Counted from the first letter of the stretch, positions 49,864 to 59,531 are shown. The stretch is DNA of 64,000 bases from Agromyces subbeticus DSM 16689 (GCF_000421565.1 NZ_ATXG01000001.1:434001-498000), one strand, 5' to 3'. The notes: a model not told the origin generated them from the sequence alone. Translations and numbers: made by a program.

Positions 49864-51249
49864 GTGATCGGCATCGAGGAGCGCACCGCCCGTCGGGGCT
49901 CGAGCCTCGCTGCCCAGACGGATGTCGCGGCGTCGCTGCCGACCAGCGCTCCGGGCCCGCTCGCGGTGCTCGCCGACGCCGGGCTCGAGGTGCCGGTGCT
50001 CGGCGGCGGGCGTGTACGCCACGTGAACCTCGACGTCGCGGCATCCGCCCCCGCTCTGGAGGTCGTGACGCAGCAGGTGGCTCGCGTACTGCCGTACTAC
50101 GCGAGCGTGCACCGCGGGTCGGGGTATCCCTCGCAGGTGTCGACGTCGCTCGTCGAAGAGGCCCGCCTGACCGTCGCGCGACACGTCGGCGCTCGCGACG
50201 ACGACCTCGTGGTCTTCACCCGCAACACGACCGACGCGCTCAACCTGCTCGCGGCGGCGGTGCCCGGCGACACGGTCGTGCTCGACCTCGAGCATCACGC
50301 CAACCTGCTGCCGTGGCGATCGCGCCGCGTCGTCGAGGGGCGGGCGACGATCGACGCCACGCTCGACGCGCTCGATGCCGAGCTCGCCCGATGTCCCGCC
50401 GCGCTGCTCTCGGTGACGGGCGCCTCGAACGTCACCGGTGAGGTGCTGCCCATCGATCGGCTCGCCGCGATCGCGCACGCCCACGGTGCGCGCATCGCCG
50501 TCGATGCCGCGCAACTGCTGCCGCACCGCCGCGTCGACCTCGCGGCATCCGGCATCGACTACCTCGCCTTCTCGGGTCACAAGGCCTATGCGCCCTTCGG
50601 CGCCGGGGCGCTCGTCGGCCGTGGCGACTGGCTCGACGCAGCACCTGCCTACCTCGCCGGCGGCGGCGCCGTCGCAGCGGTGCGCATCGAGGGCGTCGAC
50701 TGGAAGCAGGGCGTCGATCGGCACGAGGCCGGCACGCCGAACGTGGTCGGCGCTGTGGCGCTGGCCACCGCGCTCGTCGAGCTCGAGCGACTCGGCGATG
50801 AGGCGCGACACGAGCACGAACGGGCGCTCTCCGATCGCCTGCACGACGGGCTCGCCGCCCAGGCGGGGGTCCGGGTCATCCGCGGGTTCCCGGGGGCGTC
50901 GTCGTCGGTGGGTGCCGTTGCACATGAGGCGGTCGACCGTCTCGGCATCGCCACGATCGAACTCGAGCGCGGCTCGGTCGGCCTGCTCGCCGCGGCACTC
51001 GGCGCCGAGCACGGCATCTCGGTGCGCGCCGGTCGATTCTGCGCCCACCCCTTCTTCGAGCGCGCGGCGACCCGGTCGAACGGGCTTCGCGCGAGCCTCG
51101 GTGCCGGCAGCTCGGCCGACGACATCGACCGGTTCCTCGACGCATTGGCCCGGCTCATCGCCGACGGCCCGGCGCACGACTACGACCACTCGCCCGCCGG
51201 CTGGTGCCCGCGGGTCGACGACCGGCCCTGGCCGAGCTTCGCCGGCTGA
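49864..51249 (+). CDS. Class V aminotransferase (cysteine-desulfurase-like)
   Basis: 461 residues from a GTG with GAGGAGA upstream. PLP-dependent fold type I: LDLEHHANLLPWR, VTGASNVTGEVLPI, IAVDAAQLLPH and the Schiff-base lysine in SGHKAY (Lys240). RAGRFCAHP near 395 provides a Cys at the position used by desulfurases. There is no neighbouring Fe-S scaffold gene, so a role as desulfurase in cluster assembly is not supported. It could instead be a C-S lyase or isopenicillin-epimerase-like enzyme. It may relate to the sulfur/nitrogen-compound oxidation genes upstream, with which it shares the promoter style. Confidence 0.8.
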   Translation: MIGIEERTARRGSSLAAQTDVAASLPTSAPGPLAVLADAGLEVPVLGGGRVRHVNLDVAASAPALEVVTQQVARVLPYYASVHRGSGYPSQVSTSLVEEARLTVARHVGARDDDLVVFTRNTTDALNLLAAAVPGDTVVLDLEHHANLLPWRSRRVVEGRATIDATLDALDAELARCPAALLSVTGASNVTGEVLPIDRLAAIAHAHGARIAVDAAQLLPHRRVDLAASGIDYLAFSGHKAYAPFGAGALVGRGDWLDAAPAYLAGGGAVAAVRIEGVDWKQGVDRHEAGTPNVVGAVALATALVELERLGDEARHEHERALSDRLHDGLAAQAGVRVIRGFPGASSSVGAVAHEAVDRLGIATIELERGSVGLLAAALGAEHGISVRAGRFCAHPFFERAATRSNGLRASLGAGSSADDIDRFLDALARLIADGPAHDYDHSPAGWCPRVDDRPWPSFAG

Positions 51250-51374
51250 CGCAGGTTCCTGAGCCCGCGAGTCTCGCGTCGCCTCGCGTCGCTGACGTCG
51301 CACCGCTCGCCGAGGTGATGCTGAGGGGTGCGCGCGCCCGCGCGGCGGCGTAGCGTTGAACGTGGGAGCCGTCG

Positions 51375-52208
51375 ATGGACCTCGACCGTGCACGTCTGTT
51401 CGCTCGCCGCGACGAGTTGCGGCGCGTGATCTACGGCACGCCCGGCGGCGACACGGCAGAGGCCATGACCGAGCTCGCCATCGTCGAGCGGCAACTCGCT
51501 GAGCTCGATGCGCGCGACGAGCGCGAGCGGCTCGCGCGCAGCGCCCGCCTCGAACGAGGCGCGGCGGCAGCGGCTGCAAGCGTCACCTCCGGCACGAGCG
51601 AGCCGAGCGATGCCAGCCGGCCTCACTGGTGGCGAAGACCCGCGATCGTCGGCGCGGGCGTGCTGGCCGTCGCCGCCATCGGTCTCGGCATCGCCATCGC
51701 GATCGGCTCATCGCCGAACCTCGGCGACTCGCCGCGCGGACTCGAGGTCTTCGACCGCGGCCGTGACGCCGTCGATGCCGGCCCTCGAGCCTTCGTCGCC
51801 GTGCTCGGCACGGAAGCAGTCTCGACCTTCCGAAGCATCGGGCACGCCGTCGGACACGATGTGTGGGTGTTCCGCGATGACGGTGACGTCTGCATGATCG
51901 CCCAGCGTGAACAGTGGAGCAGCTGGGGCGCGAACTGCGTGACCGAGACGGAGTTCGCGCGCCGCGGCATCCGGCAGTTCATCACCGCCGACGAGTTCGG
52001 CGATCAGGAACCACCGGTCGGGCTGCATCCGGCGAGCGCCGTCGAACTCGTGTGGACCGAGCGATCGACGGGCGTGGAGTGGTCGATCGTGCCGCTCACG
52101 GAGGCGTCGGTCGATGGCGTCTGGGTGTTCGTTCCGGCGCCGGTCGACGACGGGCCGACGCCGATGACCTACGACGAGTGGTCGTCGTCGGGCGCCGTCG
52201 CCCGCTGA
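51375..52208 (+). CDS. Hypothetical single-pass membrane protein (277 aa)
   Basis: 277 residues. Cytoplasmic N-terminal coiled-coil-like segment (about 3-60, DLDRARLFARRDELRRVIY, ELAIVERQLAELDARDERERL), one transmembrane helix (about 90-113, VGAGVLAVAAIGLGIAIAI), and an extracytoplasmic mixed alpha/beta domain with a Cys pair (DDGDVCMIAQ and GANCVTE) and conserved-looking Trp residues. A TAGCGT -10-like hexamer lies 19 bp before the ATG. I do not recognise the family. Confidence 0.7.
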   Translation: MDLDRARLFARRDELRRVIYGTPGGDTAEAMTELAIVERQLAELDARDERERLARSARLERGAAAAAASVTSGTSEPSDASRPHWWRRPAIVGAGVLAVAAIGLGIAIAIGSSPNLGDSPRGLEVFDRGRDAVDAGPRAFVAVLGTEAVSTFRSIGHAVGHDVWVFRDDGDVCMIAQREQWSSWGANCVTETEFARRGIRQFITADEFGDQEPPVGLHPASAVELVWTERSTGVEWSIVPLTEASVDGVWVFVPAPVDDGPTPMTYDEWSSSGAVAR

Positions 52209-52280
52209 GCGCCCAGGCAGGCGAGCGGTCGCGCAGAATTCGCCGTTCCCACAGCGCGCGCGATGCGCCACACTGAGCGC

Positions 52281-53195
52281 ATGGGATCAGCGTTGACCAC
52301 CATCGGATTGCCCCTCGCCCTCGGCATCATCATGTTCGGGCTCGGCCTCTCGCTCACGCCGGGCGACTTCGCGCGGGTCGCGAAGCATCCGAAGGCCGTG
52401 ATCGTCGCCCTGCTCTGCCAGCTGCTCGTGCTGCCCGCGCTCTGCCTGGGGCTCGTGCTCGTGTTCCAGCTGCCGCCGGTGCTCGCGGTCGGCATGATGC
52501 TGCTCGCGGCGTCGCCCGGTGGCACGACGGCGAACCTCTACAGCCACCTGTTCCGGGGCGACGTGGCCCTGAACATCTCGCTCACCGCGATCAACTCGGT
52601 GCTCGCCGTCTTCACGCTGCCGCTCATCACGAACCTCGCGATCGCCTACTTCCTTCCCGGCGACGAGACTCTCGGCCTGCAGCTCGCCAAGACGCTCGAG
52701 GTCTTCGCGATCGTGCTGTTGCCGGTGGTGCTCGGCATGCTCGTGCGGTGGTGGCGCCCGAGTTTCGCCGACCGCATGGACACGCCGGTGCGCATCGCCT
52801 CCATCGTGATCCTCGTGATCGTGATCGCCGGCGCGATCGTCTCGAACCTCGAACTGCTGCTCGAGAACGTCGCGAGCCTCGCCGGCATCACGGTGGTGTT
52901 CTGCCTGCTGAGCCTCACGGTCGGCTTCGTGGTGCCGCGGATGCTCCGGGTCGACCGCGCCCAGTCGATCGCGAGCTCGTTCGAGATCGGCATCCACAAC
53001 GCGACCCTCGCGATCGTGATCGCCCAGACCGTCATCGGCAGCGTCGAGATGAGCCTGCCCGCCGCGGTCTACGGCGTGCTCATGTTCTTCGTGGCCCTCG
53101 CGTTCGGCTTCCTGATCCGAGGCCGCGGCGCGGCACCAGAGCGAGCGGATGCCGCAACGGGCGCGGTGCCCGCGGCCGGCCCGTCATCGCGATGA
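52281..53195 (+). CDS. Bile acid:sodium symporter (BASS) family transporter
   Basis: 304 residues from ATG 52281; an in-frame ATG 6 codons earlier (52263) is the alternative. Nine to ten transmembrane helices with the BASS motifs: GIIMFGLGLSLTPGDF, LLAASPGGTTANLYSHLFRGDVALN (substrate/Na+ site) and EIGIHNATLAIVIAQT. Bacterial members move small organic anions such as pantothenate, pyruvate or keto acids with sodium; the substrate here is unknown. The C-terminal 20 residues are Ala/Gly-rich and soluble. Confidence 0.88.
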   Translation: MGSALTTIGLPLALGIIMFGLGLSLTPGDFARVAKHPKAVIVALLCQLLVLPALCLGLVLVFQLPPVLAVGMMLLAASPGGTTANLYSHLFRGDVALNISLTAINSVLAVFTLPLITNLAIAYFLPGDETLGLQLAKTLEVFAIVLLPVVLGMLVRWWRPSFADRMDTPVRIASIVILVIVIAGAIVSNLELLLENVASLAGITVVFCLLSLTVGFVVPRMLRVDRAQSIASSFEIGIHNATLAIVIAQTVIGSVEMSLPAAVYGVLMFFVALAFGFLIRGRGAAPERADAATGAVPAAGPSSR

Positions 53196-53276
53196 GCTGA
53201 AGGGGGCTGCCCGGTTCGCAGCTGCGCCGAGCGCGCGACCCGTTCGTAGACTGGAGTCACGCACGGAGGGGAATGC

Positions 53277-53774
53277 ATGCAGCCACTGGTCGAGACCGAC
53301 ATCCGCTCATCGCTCGGCAACGCGAGCGCGGCGGAGCTCGAACAGCTCTCGCTGCCGGTGCGGTTCTTCATCACCGAGTGGGCTCCACTCGACGCGTTCT
53401 CGTGGCGCGATCCGCGCATCCCCGCTCGCGGCTACCTCATCACCGAGCTCGAGGGAGCCCCCGCCGGCATCGTGCTGCGCGCCGCGGAGCGCACGGGCTC
53501 GCATCATCGCGCGGCGATCTGCGACCTGTGCCACACTCAGCAGCCGGGCGACCAGGTCGAGATGTTCTCGGCGCGGCGCGCGGGCGTGCGAGGGGAGCGC
53601 GGCGACAGCGTGGGCACGTACATCTGCGCCGACCTCGCGTGTCAGGACACGGTGCGGCTCGGCCGGCCGCCGGCGCCGTCAGAGGTGCAGCCGAGCGCGC
53701 ACGAGCTCGAGCGCATCGAAGGGCTCGCCCGGCGCACGCGGGCGTTCGTCGCCGACGTGCTCGCGGTGCGCTGA
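53277..53774 (+). CDS. FBP domain protein (elongation factor G-binding-protein-like, treble-clef zinc finger)
   Basis: 165 residues. The C-terminal half has two Cys pairs of a treble-clef zinc site, CDLC (near 82-85) and CADLAC (near 117-122), as in the FBP_C domain of FusB-type EF-G-binding proteins. FusB proteins release stalled EF-G from the ribosome and give fusidic acid tolerance; actinobacterial FBP proteins are less studied, so translation rescue is inferred. Good start context (GAGGGGAATGC). Convergent with the SGNH hydrolase. Confidence 0.8.
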   Translation: MQPLVETDIRSSLGNASAAELEQLSLPVRFFITEWAPLDAFSWRDPRIPARGYLITELEGAPAGIVLRAAERTGSHHRAAICDLCHTQQPGDQVEMFSARRAGVRGERGDSVGTYICADLACQDTVRLGRPPAPSEVQPSAHELERIEGLARRTRAFVADVLAVR

Positions 53775-53793
53775 CGCGCGTCAGCCGCAGGCG

Positions 53794-54564
53794 TCAGCTC
53801 GCGGCATCCGCTGCCACCGGCTCGAGGCTCGGCCGTTTCGCCGTGCGCCCGTCGCCCGACGAGCGGCCGGTGAGGCGTCGCCCGATCCAGGGCAGCACGA
53901 ACTCGCGGTAGTACGCCGCGGTGTTGCGGCTGCGCGGGCCGGCCGCGGCGGCCGCGACCTCTTCGACGCCCCACTCGGCGGGCACCGGCAGGCCGAGACC
54001 GGTGAGCACGTTGCTCGCGACGCGGGCGTGGCCGAGCGCGTTCAGGTGCAGCTTGTCGGCCGACCAGTAGCGGATGTCGCGCAGCACGTGGTCGTTGAAG
54101 TTGTCGACGAACGTGACACCCGGCATGTCGGCGAGGTCGACGAGCGCCGCCGTGAGGCGCGCGCCGCGCGCATCGAACACCTTGCCCATGGGCAGGTGCT
54201 CGGTCGGGTTCGCTCCGCTCAGCATGAGCACGTGGATGTCGGCGGCACGGATGCGCTCGATCGCGCCCCGGAATCGCGTGGCCGTGGCCTGCTCGTCCAT
54301 GCGGGGGCGCAGCATGTCGTTGCCGCCGCCGTTGAAGCTCAGCAGCTCGGGCTTCAGGGTGATGGCCGCGTCGAGCTGCTCGTCGATGATCGGACCGAGC
54401 TTTCGCCCGCGGATCGCGAGGTTCGCGTAGCCGATCGGCTCACGAGCGACCGCCGCGAGCCCGAGCGCGACGAAATCGGCCCACCCGCGCGGGGAGCCGT
54501 CGGGCAGTTCGTCGCCGACGCCCTCGGTGAAGCTGTCGCCGATCGCCGCATAGGAGTGGAACAT
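53794..54564 (-). CDS. SGNH/GDSL hydrolase
   Basis: 256 residues from ATG 54564; the frame is open far upstream but the family motif begins here. Block I AIGDSFTEG (Ser11), block III GGGNDML, and block V DKLHLNALGH with the catalytic Asp/His. No signal peptide, so cytosolic. Acyl esterase or lysophospholipase activity on an unknown substrate. A -10-like TACCGT just before the ATG, without a ribosome-binding site, suggests a leaderless mRNA. Confidence 0.87.
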   Translation of the reverse strand: MFHSYAAIGDSFTEGVGDELPDGSPRGWADFVALGLAAVAREPIGYANLAIRGRKLGPIIDEQLDAAITLKPELLSFNGGGNDMLRPRMDEQATATRFRGAIERIRAADIHVLMLSGANPTEHLPMGKVFDARGARLTAALVDLADMPGVTFVDNFNDHVLRDIRYWSADKLHLNALGHARVASNVLTGLGLPVPAEWGVEEVAAAAAGPRSRNTAAYYREFVLPWIGRRLTGRSSGDGRTAKRPSLEPVAADAAS

Positions 54565-54652
54565 ACGTCCACGGTATCGCGGCGCGGCGCGGCGCCAGCG
54601 CCGGTGCTGCTGCCGGTGCACGTGAGTGTGCAGCCTCAGCCCGCGGGCAGCC

Positions 54653-54847
54653 TCAGCTCGCGTGCTGCTCGTGCTCGAGCACGCAATCGGCGCCGGGATA
54701 CAGCAGCGTCTCGTGCCCGTCTTCGAATCGCACGAGGTAGGGCGGGCCGCCGTCGTCTCCGCGGACCTCGAGGATCTCACCGCGGCGCATCGACTGGCCG
54801 ACCTGCTTGCCATGGATGACGAGGTGTGCTCCGACGCTTGCCTGCAT
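54653..54847 (-). CDS. DUF1918 domain protein (64 aa)
   Basis: 64 residues from ATG 54847 with GAGGAGAA about 6 bp upstream. Matches the DUF1918 pattern: a beta-barrel-like small protein with GAHLVIHGKQVGQSMRRGEILEVRGDDGGPPYLVRFEDGHETLLYPGADC. Common in actinobacteria, often near transcription or translation genes; function unknown. The 225-bp region between it and the carboxypeptidase gene (54848-55072) contains nothing else recognised. Confidence 0.8.
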   Translation of the reverse strand: MQASVGAHLVIHGKQVGQSMRRGEILEVRGDDGGPPYLVRFEDGHETLLYPGADCVLEHEQHAS

Positions 54848-55072
54848 CGCATTCTCCTCTCGCTCGTTCCAGCGTACGCCGGGCGCTCGCCGTGCGGAAG
54901 GTGCCGGACGATCGGTGCCGGACATCCTCCGAAGCGCGGACGCGCGTCCCTTGACGTGCATGGAACCGAATCCGTACGCTCCGAAGCACGTCCAGGGGGA
55001 GGGCCTTTCGGGGCAGGTTCCGCGGGCGCGTGCCGCCCTTGGCGGCGCGTCGAACTCACAGGGGAGCAACAG

Positions 55073-56218
55073 ATGACCGAAGTCTCGACGTCACCGAATC
55101 GCCGTCGTCGCACCACCGTCCTCGCAGCCGCAGCGGCCCTCGCCGTGGCGGCCCCGCTGGCCGCGGGTTCGCCCGCGCTGGCTGACCCGAATTTCCCGTC
55201 ACCCAACGGCAACACCAACATCTCCAGCATCGCCACGTACGCCGATGTCATCGCCGAACTCGACCGGCTCGAGCGCACCTCGCGCTTCGGCGTGGAGGTC
55301 TCGACCCTTGCCGAGATCGGCACCGAGGTCGCGACATCCGAGCAGGGTCGCGACCTGTACGTCGCCACCGTCGGCGACGGGCCCGAGGCGGTGTGGCTGC
55401 AGGGCCGCATCCACGGGAACGAGCCCTACGGCACCGAGACGCTGCTGGCCGTGCTGAAGGACCTCGGCACGAACGGCTCCGCCGACTGGGCGCTGCTGCG
55501 CGAGACGTACACGTTCCACGTCATCCCGATGTACAACCCCGACGGATCCGAGGCGAACATCCGCCATACGATCCTTCAAGACGGTTCCGACACCCGCATC
55601 GACCTGAACCGCGACTGGGGCGACAACCGCTTCGTCGCCGCCGAGTCCGAGGCGTACTACGAGTACTGGACGATGGTCGACCCGGCGTTCGCCGTCGACA
55701 TCCACCACCAGGGGCTCAAGACGGAGTACGGCACGGGAGACGACGTGACGCTGTCGCTCGGCATCTCGCTGGCCCCGGGCGGACCGACCTTGCCGGGCAT
55801 CGAAGGCGGTGCGTACGACACGCTGACGCGGCAGATGCACGTGCACGTGTACGACGAGCTCATGAAGTACGGGTCCATCAACATGGACCGCTACCAGGTC
55901 GGCGGCAGCCTCGAGATCGACATCAAGGGCGGGGTCGTCTCGGCGATGATGCTCGGGTACGACTACAAGGGCCTGAACCCCGAAGGTCACAGCAACCCGG
56001 CGATCTTCTTCGAGACGAGCGGCAACACGAGCGACGGCAGCCTCGGGCAGAAGGCTCGCGGCAAGTCGATCCACCAGAACGTGCTCGCGTTGACGGAACT
56101 GCTCATGGGCATGGCAACCGGTGAGGTCGCCCAGGAGGACCCGGCCCGGTGGGAGGAGATCCCGCACGCACCGGTCACCGGCTACCAGACCGATGACGGC
56201 GTGATCCCGGTCGGCTGA
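55073..56218 (+). CDS. Secreted M14-family zinc carboxypeptidase
   Basis: 381 residues from ATG 55073 (AGGGGAG upstream). Arg-rich N-terminus and an Ala-rich core ending near ALA give a signal peptide (1-38). M14 motifs: HxxE zinc pair in RIHGNEPYG (near 112-116), YNPDGSEANIR, DLNRDWGDNRF, third zinc His in DIHHQGLKTEY (near 209), and the catalytic Glu in FFETSGNTS (near 312). It trims C-terminal residues from peptides, probably outside the cell. The length is typical. It is followed by a strong hairpin terminator. Confidence 0.87.
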   Translation: MTEVSTSPNRRRRTTVLAAAAALAVAAPLAAGSPALADPNFPSPNGNTNISSIATYADVIAELDRLERTSRFGVEVSTLAEIGTEVATSEQGRDLYVATVGDGPEAVWLQGRIHGNEPYGTETLLAVLKDLGTNGSADWALLRETYTFHVIPMYNPDGSEANIRHTILQDGSDTRIDLNRDWGDNRFVAAESEAYYEYWTMVDPAFAVDIHHQGLKTEYGTGDDVTLSLGISLAPGGPTLPGIEGGAYDTLTRQMHVHVYDELMKYGSINMDRYQVGGSLEIDIKGGVVSAMMLGYDYKGLNPEGHSNPAIFFETSGNTSDGSLGQKARGKSIHQNVLALTELLMGMATGEVAQEDPARWEEIPHAPVTGYQTDDGVIPVG

Positions 56219-56235
56219 GTCCGGTCGCCGCATGG

Positions 56236-56278
56236 CGAAGCGGCGGGTCTCCGGCGATGCCGGCGGCCCGCCGCTTCG
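56236..56278 (+). terminator. Hairpin terminator after the M14 carboxypeptidase gene
   Basis: CGAAGCGGCGGG (56236-56247) pairs perfectly with CCCGCCGCTTCG (56267-56278), and an inner CCGGC-GAT-GCCGG extends the structure. It starts 18 bp after the stop codon and is followed by GTCGTGC rather than a U-run. Confidence 0.65.
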
Positions 56279-56418
56279 TCGTGCGACGTGGTCGCGCACC
56301 CTTCCGCAGACCGGGCAGCCCGGCTATGGTGACGAGAGTGGGTCGCTTGTCCCACTTTGAGCAAGCGGATGCCGCGGCATCCGCTGATCGCGACCTGCCG
56401 ACGAACAGCGAGGTTCTC

Positions 56419-57825
56419 ATGGGCGATGCCGCCACTCCCGACCACTCGGCCGAACCGCCGCGCTCGCCGCGGGACTTCCGCTGGGGTGCCGCCACGGCGG
56501 CCTTCCAGATCGAGGGGGCGACGAGTGCCGACGGGCGCGGCGAGTCGATCTGGGACGTGTTCACCCGCACTCCGGGTCGCGTGCTCGAGGGCACCACCGC
56601 CGAGGTCGCGGCCGACAGCTACCGGCGGTACGGCGACGACGTGGCCCTGCTCGCCACGCTCGGGGTCGACGACTACCGCTTCTCGATCGCGTGGCCGCGA
56701 GTGCAGCCGACCGGGGCGGGGCCGGCGAACGAGCCGGGGCTCGCGTACTACGACCGCCTCGTCGACGCGCTGCTCGCCGAGGGCATCGCCCCGGTGCCGA
56801 CGCTCTACCACTGGGATCTGCCGCAGCCGCTCGAGGCCGCGGGCGGCTGGCTGAACCGCGATACCGCCGCTCGCTTCGCCGACTACGCCGCGCTCGTCGT
56901 CGACCGCCTCGGCGATCGGGTCGCCCGCTGGATCACCCTGAACGAGCCCGCCATGACGACGCTGCAGGGATATGCCCTCGGCACGCAGGCGCCGGGGCAC
57001 GCGCTCATGATGGGGGCCCTGCCCACCGCGCACCACCAATTGCTTGCGCACGGGCTCGCCGTCGCGGCGATCCGCGCTCGGGGCAGCGCCGAGGTCGGCA
57101 TCACGAACAACCACACGCTCGTCGTGCCGGCGACGGATGCCCCGGGCGACCGCCTCGCCGCCGGCGCCTTCGACCTCGTCTACAACCGCATCTTCGCGGG
57201 CCCCGTGCTCACCGGCGCCTACCCCGACCTCTCGGCTTTCGGGCTCGACGCGATGCCCGGGCTCGCCGACGGCGACCTCGAGCTGATCGGGGCGCCGCTC
57301 GACTTCTACGGGGTGAACTTCTACAACCCGACGCGGGTGGCCGCGGCATCCGACGGCTCGGAGTTCGCCACCGCCGGGCTGCCGTTCGAGCCCGTCGAGT
57401 TCGAGGGCGTGCCCACGACCGGGTTCGGCTGGCCGATCGTGCCGGCTGCGTTCACCGAGCTGCTGGTGTCGCTCGATCGCGACTACGGCGAGCGGCTGCC
57501 GCCGATCGTGATCACCGAGAACGGCGCATCGTTCCCCGACGAGGTCGTCGACGGGGCGGTGCACGACGAGCGTCGCACCGCCTACCTGGCGGAGCACATC
57601 GACGCGGTGCGCGCGGCGATCGAGCTCGGCGTCGACGTGCGCGGGTACTACCTGTGGTCGCTCCTCGACAACTTCGAGTGGGCCGAGGGCTACACGCAGC
57701 GCTTCGGCCTCGTGCACGTCGACTTCGAGTCGGGTGAGCGCGTGCCGAAGGACTCGTTCGAGTGGTACCGCGAGCTGATCGCGCGCGAGCGCGTTGCGCG
57801 GAACCAGGAGAACGGCGCGGCGTGA
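56419..57825 (+). CDS. GH1 beta-glucosidase / beta-galactosidase
   Basis: 468 residues from ATG 56419 (GCGAGG upstream; the longer frame from 56257 runs over the terminator). GH1 TIM barrel: FRWGAATAAFQIEGA at the N-terminus, acid/base Glu in TLNEPAM (near 176), nucleophile Glu in ITENGASF (near 367), and WSLLDNFEWAEGY near the end. No signal peptide, so it hydrolyses imported disaccharides or phosphorylated aryl-glucosides in the cytoplasm. There is no transporter next to it. It is 34 kb from the GH43 locus and probably unrelated to it. Confidence 0.9.
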   Translation: MGDAATPDHSAEPPRSPRDFRWGAATAAFQIEGATSADGRGESIWDVFTRTPGRVLEGTTAEVAADSYRRYGDDVALLATLGVDDYRFSIAWPRVQPTGAGPANEPGLAYYDRLVDALLAEGIAPVPTLYHWDLPQPLEAAGGWLNRDTAARFADYAALVVDRLGDRVARWITLNEPAMTTLQGYALGTQAPGHALMMGALPTAHHQLLAHGLAVAAIRARGSAEVGITNNHTLVVPATDAPGDRLAAGAFDLVYNRIFAGPVLTGAYPDLSAFGLDAMPGLADGDLELIGAPLDFYGVNFYNPTRVAAASDGSEFATAGLPFEPVEFEGVPTTGFGWPIVPAAFTELLVSLDRDYGERLPPIVITENGASFPDEVVDGAVHDERRTAYLAEHIDAVRAAIELGVDVRGYYLWSLLDNFEWAEGYTQRFGLVHVDFESGERVPKDSFEWYRELIARERVARNQENGAA

Positions 57826-57904
57826 ATTCGGGGAGCTCGGCGGCCGGGGAGCTCGGTGGCGGAGTTCGACCGCCGGAAGGCTCGGCTGAGAGCAGAGCGG
57901 GCGC

Positions 57905-59449
57905 TCAGTCGACCGCCAGCAGCGCCGCCCAGAGGTCGGCGCGCGCGTGGAACCCCGAGAGGTCGCGGCCGAGGAGCCGCTCGGCGAGCGCGATGCGGCT
58001 GCGCACGGTGTGCCGGTGCACCCCGAGCGCTTTCGCGGTGGCGTCGAACTGCCCGCCGTGCTCGAGCCAGGTGCGTGCCGTCGCGAGCAAGGTCGTGCCG
58101 TTGGCGGCGTCGTGCTCGGTGAGCGGTGCGAGCGTCGCGAGGGCCACCGCTCTGGCATCGGTGCGCGCGAGGAACGCGAGCACGCCCTGACGACTGATCT
58201 CGTCGAACAGCACCACGCCCGCCCCTGACTCGCGAGCCCGCTCGAGCGCCCGCAGCGCCTGCTCGTGGGCGGCGGCGATGCCGCCGGATCCGACGGTGTC
58301 GGAGAGCCCGACCGGCAGCTCGAACTCGGCCGCGAGCTCGTCGGCGAGCCCGAGGTCGGCCTCCTCGAGCACGAGCACGAACTGCTCGTCGTCGCGGGCG
58401 AAGAAGAGCCGCCCGCCGCGCTCGTCGACCCGCAGCTCGAGCAACTCGGTCAGACGATCGACGTTCGTCAGCGGGGCATCCGTCACCGCGATGCGCATCG
58501 GCGCAGATGGCAGCGGCCCCCACATCTCGGTCGCGACGCGCTCGGCGAGCGAGAGGTCGCCGGCGAGGATGCCGCGGAGCAGCCCTGATCGCAGGTGCCC
58601 CCTGGCCCGGTCGAGGTCTCGGTTCTGCTCGAGCGCGAGGCCGGCGAGTGCGATCACCGAGGTGACGACCTCGCGTCCGGCCTGGTCGAGCTCGGCGGAG
58701 TCGCCGATGGCGAGCACGCCGCGCAGCCCGCCGCCGCTGCCGAGCGTCTGCAGGGTCATCCGCTGCGGGGCACTCGTCGACTCGCCGGCGAGCAGGGTGC
58801 GGCTGGCGCGCTGCCCGCGGCGCAGCATCGAGCGCGCCTCGCCGACGACCTCGCCGAGCAGCGGCTGGCCGAGCCCGCTCGATGGCGCTTCGCGATCGAG
58901 GGAGCCCGTGGCATCGATGAGGCCGACCCACGCGCCGATGCGGTGGGAGAGCTCGACGAGGGTCGCCGACAGGCCGTCGGGTCGCAGTGCGGCGAGCGAG
59001 ATCGCTCGCTGCGCATTGAGCGCCCACGCCTGCCTGGCATAGGCGTCTTCGGCGATCAGGTCGGCGACGGTGCGCGCGATCGCGATGAACGGCACGCGAT
59101 AGGGCACCTCGAAGAGCGGCAGGCCCTGCGCGGTGCACGCCGCGACGAGCGACTCGGGCGTGCCCTCGCGAATGACCTCGGTGCCGAAGCCGAGCGCGGC
59201 GACCCCAGTCTCGCGCAGCCGCCGCACGTAGTCCTCGGCGAAGCCGGCATCGGCGTCGTCGCCGAACTGCGTGCCGGTCGTCAGCAGCACGTGCCCGGCG
59301 TCGAGGAACGGCGCCGGGTCGGCGAGGTCGGAGCTGTGCGCCCAGACGACGGGGGCCGCGAGAGCGCCGTCGGGCAGGGTCGCCGCCGGAGTGAGCAGGC
59401 CGAGGCCGAGCTCGGAGCGGTCGAGCAGGGTCTGCACGGTCGGCTGCAC
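57905..59449 (-). CDS. PucR-family transcriptional regulator of the kynurenine operon
   Basis: 514 residues from a GTG at 59449 with GAGAGG about 9 bp upstream; the frame stays open upstream in Arg/Pro-rich sequence that looks non-coding. N-terminal PucR domain (VQTLLDRSELGLGLLTP, about 1-130), a GAF-like middle section, and the C-terminal HTH_30 motif (TARTWLEHGGQFDATAKALGVHRHTVRSRI, near 465-495). It is the last gene of the kynurenine operon, 82 bp after kynU, and PucR proteins are usually pathway activators. The effector could be kynurenine or a breakdown product; inference. Confidence 0.83.
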   Translation of the reverse strand: MQPTVQTLLDRSELGLGLLTPAATLPDGALAAPVVWAHSSDLADPAPFLDAGHVLLTTGTQFGDDADAGFAEDYVRRLRETGVAALGFGTEVIREGTPESLVAACTAQGLPLFEVPYRVPFIAIARTVADLIAEDAYARQAWALNAQRAISLAALRPDGLSATLVELSHRIGAWVGLIDATGSLDREAPSSGLGQPLLGEVVGEARSMLRRGQRASRTLLAGESTSAPQRMTLQTLGSGGGLRGVLAIGDSAELDQAGREVVTSVIALAGLALEQNRDLDRARGHLRSGLLRGILAGDLSLAERVATEMWGPLPSAPMRIAVTDAPLTNVDRLTELLELRVDERGGRLFFARDDEQFVLVLEEADLGLADELAAEFELPVGLSDTVGSGGIAAAHEQALRALERARESGAGVVLFDEISRQGVLAFLARTDARAVALATLAPLTEHDAANGTTLLATARTWLEHGGQFDATAKALGVHRHTVRSRIALAERLLGRDLSGFHARADLWAALLAVD

Positions 59450-59470
59450 GAGCCAGTCCTCTCGGCCGGG

Positions 59471-59494
59471 GAATGTACGCGGCGTCGAACATTC
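59471..59494. promoter_or_regulatory. Inverted repeat in the kynU-pucR gap
   Basis: GAATGT (59471-59476) and ACATTC (59489-59494) are perfect 6-bp arms 12 bp apart in the 82-bp space between kynU and the PucR gene. A possible operator for the PucR protein or a start site for it; weak evidence. Confidence 0.3.
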
Positions 59495-59531
59495 AGGCCC
59501 GAGTGTACCTGTCGGCGTCGGATGTCGCGGC

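Noticed and set aside
53770..53785. GCTGACGCGCGTCAGC palindrome at the end of the FBP gene
   Set aside because: Perfect but short with no loop. It lies over the stop codon in a 19-bp convergent gap. Not enough to call a terminator.
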